A stretch of 64,000 nt of DNA from Cololabis saira (Eukaryota > Chordata > Actinopteri > Beloniformes > Belonidae): NCBI RefSeq assembly GCF_033807715.1, contig NC_084607.1, forward strand, positions 15,734,941 to 15,798,940. Reading direction: 5' to 3'. Shown here in pieces: positions 1-11,000 of the stretch. A program made the translations under genes and the position numbers. Position 1 is the stretch's first letter. Each line of letters starts with the position of its first letter. The notes below the pieces were generated by a model. It was not told where the DNA came from and searched no databases. It saw only the letters and a list, made by a program, of their open reading frames with translations.

Positions 1-971
1 TCCACCTCGCCGCACTGAAACCATGCCTTTGCCTCAGGTCAGGTCACCGATTATAGACTCCCATCAGTCAACAAATGTCCAGCAGAATGTTAACACACTA
101 ATATTAACACACTAATAACAGAGGTTCTGTCTGTAATAATCAACACTGAGTGTTGACCCACCTCCCTTGTTGCCTTTGCAGGTTTTTGTAACTAATATCA
201 TAACCCAGGGACACTTTGAAACCCTTAGGGGGCTATCATGTTTGTGTTAAAACCAGAGCAGCATCTCCATCGTAGTTATCACCATTTGGCACAATACAAC
301 ACTTGTAGCACTCTGAGTTGCTGATTTGGAACCAGATCTTTGCCCCTTTGTGAAAGCAGCAACTCGTTAACTTACACATTTTGGAGCAAAAGATCACAAA
401 GAGCCAAAACTGGCATCCACAGCAGGTGAATTATGTTGATGCAGCCAGAAAAACCTGTTTGTAGTCAAAGTAGTGACAGCACTGGCGCGATGATCCAAAA
501 TTAAGGCAGTTTTCATATAAATGTTCATCCTTTGATGGCACAGGATGTTGCAACACTGAGAGTCATAATTGAAAGTTTGAAGTAAGCAAATGCTAGCCTG
601 AAAGTGGTCAGAGCAGGACTTTGATGTTGCTTTCGATGACTACTGGGTGAAGCCTGTCGTTGAATAAACCCATCTAAAGAGGGATTGGGGGCAAATTGAA
701 ATCATGAATGGGTTTGGGTGTGAAGAAGGCATACAGTTGTGTCCATGAGTCGTGTCACTGACGCTGATCGGGGTTTTGTTTCCTCCCACAGAGGGCGTCC
801 ACAGTGCAGGTGAAGGCGCTGTATGACTTCACCGCAGAGGAGGGTGATGAGCTTGGTTTCTCTGCCGGTGATGTAATTGAAGTGCTAGATCGCTCTGACT
901 TGTCATGGTGGAAAGGGAGGCTCCGGGGGAAGAGCGGGCTGTTTCCTGCGAACTACACAATACTGCTGTGA
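1..971 (+). CDS. grap2: GRB2-related adaptor protein 2 (GADS), last two exons, 5' part missing
   Basis: Adaptor that links SLP-76/LAT signalling in haematopoietic cells. The window opens inside the penultimate exon, which reads PPRRTETMPLPQ up to a donor after base 37. The last exon runs 792-971, is in the same phase, and has an acceptor ending cccacag. It encodes a complete C-terminal SH3 domain with the ALYDF motif, the acidic RT-loop stretch EEGDELGF, the WW pair in SWWKGR and the terminal GLFPANY, then a stop. The proline/arginine linker followed by an SH3 with ELGF and LFPANY fits GRAP2 better than GRB2 or GRAP as I know those families. The neighbouring fam83f supports the call, because GRAP2 and FAM83F are adjacent in human. 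The N-terminal SH3 and the SH2 lie left of the window. Confidence 0.85.
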
Positions 972-1745
972 GGAAAACGCCTTGGACGATGCCTCAACTA
1001 CATCTGTGCACATTCACACGTTCGATCTGCACGTGCACCCAACTTTGATATGTGTTGCCGAGAGACTGCAGAGGACTACATCAGAGTGTTCATGCACGCA
1101 GTGCGTGTTCATGCACTTCAGGTTTTATTGAGCGTTTATTTACAGAGGAGCAGAGACACGCCTGCAGGAACCTTCTAAACCTTCCTCAAGTGCTGCAGAT
1201 GGCGCCGAGGAATGTTTTCACCGTTTGTATTGTGTCTGCAGGTATTTATTGGCTGAATGCTTGTAGGTCAGGCTGCTGATGAAACCACTCTTTTTGCTAA
1301 TCTTTGTTTTTTTTTTTTACCTTGTCTGCACACATATTAATGGTTAATACCATGCTGGTAAAAACCTAGATTTTGCTAATCTTTAATCTCAGTTGTTACT
1401 GCTAAAATCACACAGATGTGTAACTTCCTTGCAGCTTTCTGAGCTGGAAATAAAATCATTTTTGTCCGCTATTTCATATTTGAATGTGGAATGTGGGACA
1501 ATTCTCTTGACATTTCTGTTTGTTTTTTGTTTTTTCATATTTTGGCACAAGAGCCTACTGTTGAAGAACCTGCATCCTTATTTAAATAGTACTGCTCTTA
1601 TGTTTTCGCTCAAGCTTTTTTATATTTATAATTCTGCTTCAATATATTTGTAAGAAAACATTAGTAAATACTCCATTAGTTGTGTGGTTTACAGTTATTA
1701 CACAATTGAAGATGTACTAGACAAATAAAAAAAGCTCCAAAGCAG
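972..1745 (+). other. grap2: probable 3' UTR of grap2
   Basis: AT-rich, non-coding sequence directly after the grap2 stop. It contains AATAAA-type signals near 1449 and near 1725. The end point is inferred from the second signal. No repeat is recognised in it. Confidence 0.5.
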
Positions 1746-2302
1746 TTAGATTTTACTTGTAGTGTTTATTGTGGACTATTTAAAAAATAGTTTAAGATGC
1801 TGTACATGTGCATGCACATGGTCATTTTCTATATTTTTTATGCAATACTTTAGCACGTAAGGGAGATTTGCATCTCTTTTGATGCTGTAGTTTCTACTTT
1901 TTCCAAGTTTTGAATGCAGTCCATAGGCTTGAAACTTCCTGTAGTTGAGAATAATTACAGTTTACGGTGTGTATTTACATATTTATTTCACTTGAGTGGC
2001 TTAAAAGGGCTGTTTTATGGTAAACAGTTTTTCTTTCTGTTTTTGAGAACGTATATTTGTGTGTTTGAAGTGACTAACAAATCAAACCCCATGTCTTAGT
2101 TTTGAGCAGATACGGTCAGTGTCCAGGCGAAGTGAGACACCCTGCAGAGAGGGAGAGGTGGAGACAAGTCCCCTGGCTGCTATGAAGTTAACTGTAAAGT
2201 AATTTTGAAATGGGGGCTGTTATACCTTATCAGTCATTTCAGTAAAAGTCAAGAAATCGTGTCTTTTGAAGTAAATTTCCCTTAAAGGTTTTATCTCTGG
2301 GG
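1746..2302. other. unannotated spacer between grap2 and repeats
   Basis: AT-rich sequence without a credible ORF, splice structure or recognised repeat. The short open frames here are chance. Confidence 0.5.
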
Positions 2303-3655
2303 CAGCACGGTGGCTTAGTGGTTAGCACCGTTGCCTCACAGCAAGAAGGTTCCTAGTTCGACTGCCGGGCCGGCGGGGGTCTTTCTGTGTGGAGTTTGCA
2401 TCTTTCCCCGTGCTTCCTCCTACAGTTCAAAAACATGCATAGTAGGTTAACTGATGATTCTAAATTGCCATAGGTGTGATTGAGTATGCCTGGTTGTCTG
2501 TTTATATACCGTATGTGGCCCTGTGATGGAGTGGCGACCTGTCCAGGCTGAACCCCTGCCTCTCGCCTGAAGGATGCTGAAAAATTGGTCCACGCCTTCG
2601 TCTCCTCCAGGCTCGATTACTGCAATGCACTTCTAATCAGGATCCCAAGCAAGAGCCTTCAAAAGCTCCAATACATTCAGAACAGTGCTGCTAGGATCCT
2701 GATGAGTGCGTAAATACGACCACATCACTCCCATCCTCCACTCACTACACTGGCTCCCCATCTCCTCCCGGATAAAATACAAAATCTCCCTGTTAACCTA
2801 CCAATGCGTCCATGGCAACGCACCCCCTTACCTCAAGGAGCTGATCCATACTCAGCCCCCCACCCGCACCCGTTCAACAAACAAGAACAACCTCCTCAAA
2901 CCCACCAAGACTAAACTCACTCACTAATCACAATGGGAGACCGGGCCTTCTGCTCCGTTGCCCCTAAACTGTGGAACGCCCTCCCCGCCCACCTGAGAGA
3001 ACCACAGTCAATTGACTCTTTCAAGAGTAGACTTAAGACCCACCTTTTCAGTAAAGCATACGCCAGCTATGATCTATGATTTGCCATTGATTTTTATGAC
3101 TTTTTATGACTTTTTTACATTTTAGTGATAATACTGGTGCTTTGTGTTGATTTTCTTGCCTTGACTGTAAATGTAAATGTACTTTATTTATATAGCACCT
3201 TACATCAACCTAGAGGTGAACCAAAGTGCTTTACATAACATACAACAAAATAAATCAAGAATAAAACATGAACATATAAAACATCAAGTATAAAAAAGTG
3301 TCGCCACACTACTGGGTATTAAAAGCCACCCTGAATAAATAAGTTTTCATTTTAGATTTAAAAAGGCCCAGGTCAGAGATGGTGCGTAACTCACAGGGGA
3401 GCTTAGAGCCTGTGGCCGGCAACTGAAAAGGCTCGGCCACCCCAGTGCTTATATTTTGATCTGGGCTCTTCGAACAAACGTTGGAAGGCTGTAGCACTTT
3501 GAGATTCACTGAATGAATAAAGTGCATTATAAATTAAATTCATTATTATTATTATTATTATTATTAGCTGGGAAAGGCTCCAGCAGACCCCCGTGACCCT
3601 GCAAAGGATGAAGCGGGTATAGAAAATGGATCTATGGATGCACGCCCGCCGATAG
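2303..3655 (+). repeat. tRNA-derived SINE, interrupted by a LINE-type insertion
   Basis: The 5' part (2303 to about 2571) begins GGCAGCACGGTGGCTTAGTG and has an A-box-like GTGGTTAGCAC and a B-box-like AGTTCGACTGC, followed by the SINE body that mentions a cctgtccagg motif. The 3' part (GCTGGGAAAGGCTCCAGCAG to a GGATG tail) resumes only at about 3565. The uninterrupted copy on the opposite strand at 38.67-39.01 kb runs straight through CTCGCCTG..ATTAGCTGGG, so about 990 bp have been inserted here. Pol III promoter function is inferred from the boxes only. Confidence 0.7.
2572..3564 (+). mobile_element. L2-type LINE 3' end inside the SINE
   Basis: The translated fragment contains [19 protein letters not shown] and ISLLTYQCVHGNAPPYLKEL, the post-RT tail typical of fish L2/CR1-group LINEs, with stops and frameshifts. 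It then continues KLWNALP-like and FKSRLKTHLFS-like motifs, a common LINE 3' region with tttatttatatagcacc, and ends in an (ATT)n tract at 3540-3567. It is a 5'-truncated, dead copy. Whether the 3181-3540 part belongs to the same insertion is inferred from the SINE break points. Confidence 0.65.
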
Positions 3656-4305
3656 GAGGGGACAAACGGGTCTGTTGTCCCGGGCCCAGGGTAGGGGGGG
3701 CCCAGAACTGGGCCCTCATTAATTTTTTTAATTAATTTTTTTATTCTCATTAAATTATGGAATCATTTTTCAAAATGTTTCAAAATATGCCTATTTGTAG
3801 GAAAAATATGTAGTATTTGAGTTACATAAAAGCTTGTTATTTGTTTTCTTCCTAATTGTCCTTGAAATAGTGGTCAAGAACCCCCAACACAAAAATGATT
3901 TGGCCGCTGATCAAAATTTGATGTTATCATTTAATTCAACCATTAGAATGGTCAAAATGTCCGGTCAGTACAAGTCCGGTGCTCAGAAAAGAAGAGAAAA
4001 GAGAAGAAGAAAAGAAGAAAATAGAGGCCTGAGAGATTCTCTACACAAATATTTTTAAAAAGGTGGTGACGGTGAAGCTGGAATTAAGTCAGCGTAGAGC
4101 AAGGTAAGAAACAACGCAGCCAACGTTTACCAACCTTTTAACTTAACCTATAACTGGCTAGCTCTAATGTTAACGTCCATTAGCTTGTATAAAAACCTGA
4201 AGAGGAGAGGGAGAGGAGAGGAAGAGGGAGAAGAAGAGAACCGGGCGCAGGGGGGCCCATCTTAGATTATTTTGTACGGGGCCCAGGCAAGACTGTCAGC
4301 TGGCC
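3640..4305 (+). mobile_element. hAT-type transposon remnant with transposase N-terminus
   Basis: It lies between the SINE tail at 3640 and the GGAT microsatellite at 4307. An open frame at 3957-4058 reads MSGQYKSGAQKRREKRRRKE and on to LRDSLHKYF. The SGAQKRKxKKK..LxKYF layout is the usual N-terminus of hAT transposases of the ZMYM/DUF4371 kind in fish. The ends are rich in gggcccag/ggggcccagg. I could not define clean terminal repeats or a target duplication, so the boundaries are approximate. Confidence 0.5.
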
Positions 4306-4306
4306 T

Positions 4307-4390
4307 GGATGGATGGATGGATGGATGGATGGATGGATGGATGGATGGATGGATGGATGGATGGATGGATGGATGGATGGATGGATGGAT
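4307..4390 (+). repeat. (GGAT)n microsatellite
   Basis: Twenty-one uninterrupted GGAT units. It is probably the expanded tail of the SINE, displaced by the hAT fragment. It lies about 200 bp upstream of the fam83f start codon. Confidence 0.9.
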
Positions 4391-4591
4391 ATGGTTTCCT
4401 CGAGTGCAACTATTCCTAAATTTTATTCTGAAGGTTCTCTGTAGGACAGTCCTATAACAATGTGGTGCACTTTATTTGGCCCAGCCCTCCCTCCACTCAC
4501 CTGAACTCCTCCCACACCTGTCTGCACCGGGAGGTGAGGCAGGTGAGGCAGGTGAGAGGCAGGAGAGACAGTAGCGGAGCTTTGTTCGGCC

Positions 4592-5068
4592 ATGGCGGAG
4601 TCTCAGCTCATCTGCATGGACAGCGAGCATGTGAACGAGAAGATCCCGGAGTCCCGGCCGGAGTTCTACTACAGCGAGGAGCAGCGCGCGGCCCTGGAGC
4701 AGCTGATGCGCCACGGAGACGGAGCCTTCAAGATGCGCCTGAAGGAGGACAACACCAGGGACTTCCTCTGCGCCCGGGAGGTCCAGCTCATCCGAAAAAC
4801 GTTCCTCGAGTACGACACGGACAGTGACCCGGAGTCCGGGGAGCAGGAGAAGCCCAAAGAAGCGTCCAGCAGCGCCGACTCCGGGGTCCACTCCACCTAC
4901 TGGCCGCAGATGTCCGACACCGAGGTGCCGTCTCTGGACATCGGCTGGCCGGGGACCAGCGGCGTGTACAAGGGGGTGACCCGGGTGTCCGTGTACACCC
5001 ACCCGCCCAAGGAGCCCGGGCCTCACATCAAGGAGGTGGTGAGGAAACTCATCCAGGGATCTCACAAG
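4592..5068 (+). CDS. fam83f: fam83f exon 1
   Basis: GC-rich first coding exon (159 codons) with donor AAG|gtaaat. It carries the N-terminal conserved block and the start of DUF1669, including YWPQMSDTEVPSLDIGWPG and the VTRVSVYTHPPKEPG strand. The high GC against AT-rich flanks suggests a CpG-island promoter; no TATA box is visible upstream. Confidence 0.92.
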
Positions 5069-8000
5069 GTAAATGTTCATTTAGAGAAGTAAAGAGAACT
5101 TTAAGCCTGAATTATGGTTCTGCGTTAAATCAGCCTTTACAGTTGAATTTGTCATCATACTCTCACGTTTCTGCACTGCATTTAGGCTACATTATATTTG
5201 ATTGTAAAATAATGTCAAAAGTAAAAACTTTGACAAACATAAAAACTAAAGTTTAAGAGCTGAAAAGGAGTCAGAACTGCAACCAGCAATCATTTATCTT
5301 AATGTTTAGCCTCATTTACTGCATATGGAGAGAAAACGGTTAAATTTCGTCTTATTTCAGAGAGTCACAAGTACCGTACTTTATAAAACGTAGGAAAAAC
5401 CTCCAAATTATTCACATTTAAAAACTTCTAAAGGGATTTTAAAAAGTTTTTGAATAACTAAAAGATAATAGATGTGGTTCGTTTATTACATCAAGGATCC
5501 AATCAACTCTGCAGATTAAGATTATTTCGGTAAAATAATTGGATTAACAAACCCTCCGAGGTTTAAATGTAAACTTCTAACGTCTGAGCTCCAGGAGTCC
5601 CTGACAGACTTGGCCTGGAGCTGGAGAAATAACTTTGAAATATTTGAAATGGTTGGCTGCGGGAATCATGTGACTCTGAAAGCGTCATCTCCTCAGTCTG
5701 AGAGCAATTACCTCAACGTGCCCCGTCTTCATGAATTATGCCAGTGAGCCTACATGACAGCTGTAGCTCAGGGCTATTTTCTTTTATTTATGTGCAGGAG
5801 AGACTGACATCTGTCTGAAGTTAGATGATCAAAGGCAGACTGATTGTGATGTCAGTATAGACACTTTGGGTCAGATAATTTGTCAGTTATGATTAAACAA
5901 AGAGCTATGAGCAACTATTTTTTTATTCTACTAAAATTAAAGAAAAAAGTGATGGAAAACAACATCTAGAAAAAAAAAAAATTGCATTTTTTTCATTATT
6001 GTCCATCATACGTCACAGCTCTCGATGGGCCTGTTCTGAATGTTTCTCCCCAGTTTTCAGACAAAGCACCCACTGTGCTGAGTAAAAGATAAAGATAATG
6101 AGTTTAAAACAAAGTTTCACGCCAACACAACCATATCCTGTGATCATTTCAAAAACCTGTAAATAAACCTACACTTAGTAGTTATAAACTGAAAAGAAAT
6201 ATGATTTCAGTGCTTAAAAGTTTTGATTATAATTCACTACATTTAAGAGAACCTTTGAAATAATGTGAAGCGTCTTAATCTCAGAGGATTTTGTAAAACT
6301 TTCATAAAATGTCATCTTTAATAGCTAGCAGCGCTTTAGTCTTTTTTTTTTGGTCCGTTTAAATGGTCTTTTTATTCTTTTATAGCAAAGGAAGGTGCAA
6401 AAATGCACGCGCCCAATTACGTTAATTGCATTTTCCAATTTATAATTTTAATCTTAAACCTTGGAGATGATTGTCAGATCATGAGACTGGAGTTTGTCTG
6501 TTTTTATAACTCAACATTTTCTACACCTCTGTTTTTTACTTTTGTTTTCTCTTGTTTGCTCTTCAACTCGTTCTGTAGAAACTACTCAGTCATGAGAACG
6601 TCACAGCTTTTCTCAAAATAAGCCTTCTCCCGCCTGGTATGTGATAGGAATCTTCTTTAAACATAAGAAGTGGGTCATAGTGAGAAATCATAGTGCAGTT
6701 TTGAAAGAAACTTCTGCTGAAATACATCAATTTGAAAGTAATTTTGAGTGACATTAAAAAAAAAGGCAAATCTTTTGCCTTTCATGCCTGTTTCACATTC
6801 TGCTATAGAACAGGTTGTGTGAGCGTGTTGGAGATCTTCTTAGTTTATGTTGTGATTTAAAGTAAGACCCAGCTGAGAACATGTTTTTGGCAGGTTTCAA
6901 CAAGTTAGTATTCTACAGTGTTTCCATCTTCAGGTGGAATTAGAAACAGGAGCGAAAGCTGAAATGATCTTTGTCCCTTCTTTCAAACTGCAGTGAATGT
7001 TGCGAGCTTGTTCAGCTTATTTCAGCAGGATGACCCAGAAACCATCGATCCAAACTCTCCGAGAGATGTTGGACAGTTGAAGTGAGGCCAAGAAAAACAG
7101 AAAACCTTGACAGAAGATGTACAGTCTATGCCCTGCTGTGTTTTCTTTTCTTTCAAAACTAAATGACAGATTTGAAGAAACATCAAAAACAAGACATAAC
7201 CTTCTTTATAAAATGCATACCGTACATTTTCTTCTCAACCTTGACAGATGTGTCGGATGGCTCTCTTGTCGCATGTAAAGTTGTTCAAAGTCCATCACCC
7301 ACGACAGCTGGTGAATCATGCAACGTTTGACTCATCATCATGATTGTTTAGTCATGTGTAATCTTAATGCTTTTGAATTGGAGCTTATCAGACCTGGACC
7401 ATATTTTCTTATGAAATATGAAAAGAAAACTATACACGTCAACCAGAGCCGTTTTTCTAATTACTTTTCAAATTATCCTTTAAATGTGTCTTCACGGATT
7501 CAGTTATGACACATACAGAACATTCAAAAGTAAGACATAGAACAGGGAAGGGTTAACTGAGCAGGTAGCAGTAATTAAGCCCACGTAAAAGGCAGAATCA
7601 TGTGCAAGTTTTTACATGCTGAGTCATCAGTCGTGCAAATGGAGAGTTGCGTTGTAAATGTCAGTTTCACATCAGGACTTGCCACAGAAAGATCGAGCCA
7701 CCCCCACAAAATCTCACAGCCCGGGCTTGTGCTGGTACTTTGCAGGCACTCCTTCCCAGTTTTCCCTAACCCACTCCGAGATTTCCGCGGCTTGGCTGGA
7801 TTGCTCGAGGTCCCAGATGTGCACGCTGAAGCAGAAGAGGAGAAGGCTTGCCCGGGGTTTTGTGAACGAGAAGAAGCAGAAGCTGCAGTCTAGGCAAACT
7901 TCAGAGGAACCTCAATCCAAACGTTATATAAACTTTACTGTTTAATATGTAATTAGAGAAGCACATGCTGGAGTCTGACAACTTAATGAACCGATCATGT

Positions 8001-11000
8001 GTTGTTTCAGTCAGTCATTAACTCCTCAAAGCCTGCTGGACTCCATTCCTCCAAATCCATCGGTGCCTCACAGAGGAGGAGGATTATGCCACATAAGGAT
8101 GTCTACGTTATTTATGTTATAGTGAAATGAGCTTCCTGGCAAACAGTTGTTCATTTACTGCTTGAAATTCACTCAGGAGAAAAATATCTGCAGAAAATAT
8201 CATTTAAGTTTACACCCAGTCTTTCAATTGGAAAAAAAAAAACGAATCAAAAGTTCTGCCATGAAGATGAGGTTATTCTGGAACCACTGAGAGTAAAAAT
8301 GACACTCATTTGGATCTAATAAGATTAAAGCATGCGGTTTCCATGAGGAAGAATAATTTGTATTCGATTATATGAGACCACATCTGAGCGCTGAGGTGTC
8401 TGTACTTGTTCTGAACAAGTCACATATAAAAGTATTTCCATTACATCACAAATCAAGATCGAGAGAAAAGCCTCAAGCCCACACAAAACCAGCCAACGAT
8501 TACAACCCCTACTCAGAACTTCGGACCCATTTCCACGCTTCCAATAATAGGACATTCATGACAGTGGCTGATTTATTTATTCTTAAGCTACAGCTGAAAG
8601 AAAAAGGTTTAAAAGCACTTGGTGATTCAGGAACAAAATGTGATGTCACAGTTGCAGCGGAGCTGTAGTCATGTTTTTATGGCTTTTTTGAGAACAGTGA
8701 TCTCACTCAGGTAGTGTTGACTTGAAAGAGCAAATTCAGACCTAAGCTTGTGAAATAAATCTCCTTTTGCAGAAAGTATCAAGCATTCATTGCGATTCAT
8801 TAATCTGAAGTGAATTCTGTGAACTCCTCTAAAATGTCTTGATCCAAATGGATGATGATTTTAGCAGTTTACATGTCCACTGCGTTTAGCCTTGCATGTC
8901 GAGTTCTTTGGATAAATTTGCAAGAAAAACCACCTAAAACCTGACTTATTCCAACTTGAACTGCAGCTGACTCAGCGTGTGTATTCACAACATGAATAGC
9001 CTAGTTGTTTGTGGGATATTAGTCAGACTTTGTTTGTCCATGACTCTCTCTCAGATAAAAGATTGACTAGTTTTTATGATCTTCCTTATTCTTTGTTGAT
9101 TGTTCCACATTAAATTAATTAGTTCAGTGGTAAATATTCATTTGTTGGTCATATCAGGCCACTTCATGCTGCGCACTTCACCGTTTATGACATTTAAACT
9201 TAGCTGGACTGTGGAAACGCACTCAAAGTAGCTCCAATAAAGAAATAAAAGGAGACTTGCATGATCATTTTAAATTGCAACATAAAAAGTGAACATAAAA
9301 CCACAAACCGTGGCTGTAAAACACCTAACTACCTGACTGCAAGCAGTCATCGTCTTTGTAAAAAAATAACATTCAGCACATATTTGAATAACAAGCTCAG
9401 AGAAGATGAACATACCAGAATACTGCTTGTGTGTGGTTTGTTTTTTGTATCGTGCCACATCCTGCAGTGCAGTTTTTGTTTATATGAAGTGGCATTTGTG
9501 AATCATAACTTACTGGATTTTGACCAAACTGTTTTGAGGAAGTTTTTCTAATCACCTCGGAAAACAAGTTCTCCCAGATCATCAACCGCTCAAGGAAATT
9601 ATCTTCTTAGAATTTAGGTCATAACAATAACTCATACTATTGTTTGTGTCAAACATAATTTATTGAATATCTAGGACATAAATGCAGTGTACATTTTCGT
9701 TTGTGAAGAGTAAAGCAAAGAGACATAATAAACAATACAAACATCAGGATAGAAAATGAAGAAGAAAAAAAAACCCTAGTCATACCGACCCACTCTCCCT
9801 CCCTCCCTTCTGCTCATCACGTGCAATATAATAATACAGGTAGCAAGGAAAAAATATATATATATATATATACATGTACATACACGCACCTACACATACA
9901 TATACAGTATGTATACTTACATATACATATATATACACACTTATATACATAGATACATATCCACACACATATACATACATTGGAGGTCTTTATAACGTGT
10001 CTACTATTAGTTGTTTGCTTAGCTACGTAATGGACAAGGGGCAGCCAAATCTTAGACTGTGACTCTCTTATTCAGAGAGAATCTTATTTTTTCAAGATGC
10101 AACGCATTTTTTCATTTCATTGAGCCAATGATTAAAAGTGGGGGCTTCCTTCTTTTTCCAAAAAGTCTGTAATGTTTTTTTTAGCTGTACACACCATAGG
10201 AAAGAAGTTGCTGTTGTGACTTTTCCAATCTAGGTAGCTCTTCCAATTGTGTAGCTGAGTAAGTGTACTGAGCAGCTTGAATGTTTTCCCAGACAGTGGC
10301 CATCGTCATGGACCTCCTGACAGACCTGCAGATCCTCCAGGACCTGCTGGATGCCTCGTCACGGCGCGGGGTAGCGGTCTACGTTCTGCTGGAGGCCAGA
10401 GGAGTTCCCCACTTCCTGGACATGTGTTCTCGGCTGCAGATTAATGCGATGCACCTACGGGTGAGCAGAGAGCTCGACGAACACGTCACAACAGAGCGGT
10501 GTCAGGAGGAGGAGGAGGCTCACTAATAACAGAGCTCCAAACAGAGGAACATGGATGTAACAATGATTGCAGTCATAATTACGAATTAAAACATCTCCCA
10601 GATGTCTGATCCAGTTGAAAACATTACCTGTTAGATCAGGATGTTTTTTAAGTAGATAAGTTCCAGGTCAGGGAAGTCAGATCACAAAAAAATAAAATAA
10701 AAAATGACAGAACTTCCCACTTAGTCTCATCCACAGTTAGTTCAGGTTCCCACTGCTGCTGTCTTCACTGCCTTCATAACACAATGAGCTCTCACAGATT
10801 TAACTTGTTACGCACACAACCTGTGTGACTGTAAATCATGTTCTGGATGCCAAAAATACTTGTAATTTTTTCAAAACTATTATAATTAATGACTTTCTTT
10901 ATCTTGGTCTGAAATCAGCAGAACAATTACATGAATCTTAAAGTGCTGATTTCAATAAATACATTTAAAACTTGTATTTGACTTTGAGGCAGAAACACAT

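Noticed and set aside
2303..2400. A functional tRNA gene
   Set aside because: A- and B-box-like motifs are present, but the sequence does not fold as a tRNA and is part of a multi-copy SINE.
4472..5080. 202-codon ORF on the minus strand across fam83f exon 1
   Set aside because: Shadow of a GC-rich coding exon; the plus-strand frame has clear FAM83F homology and splice signals.
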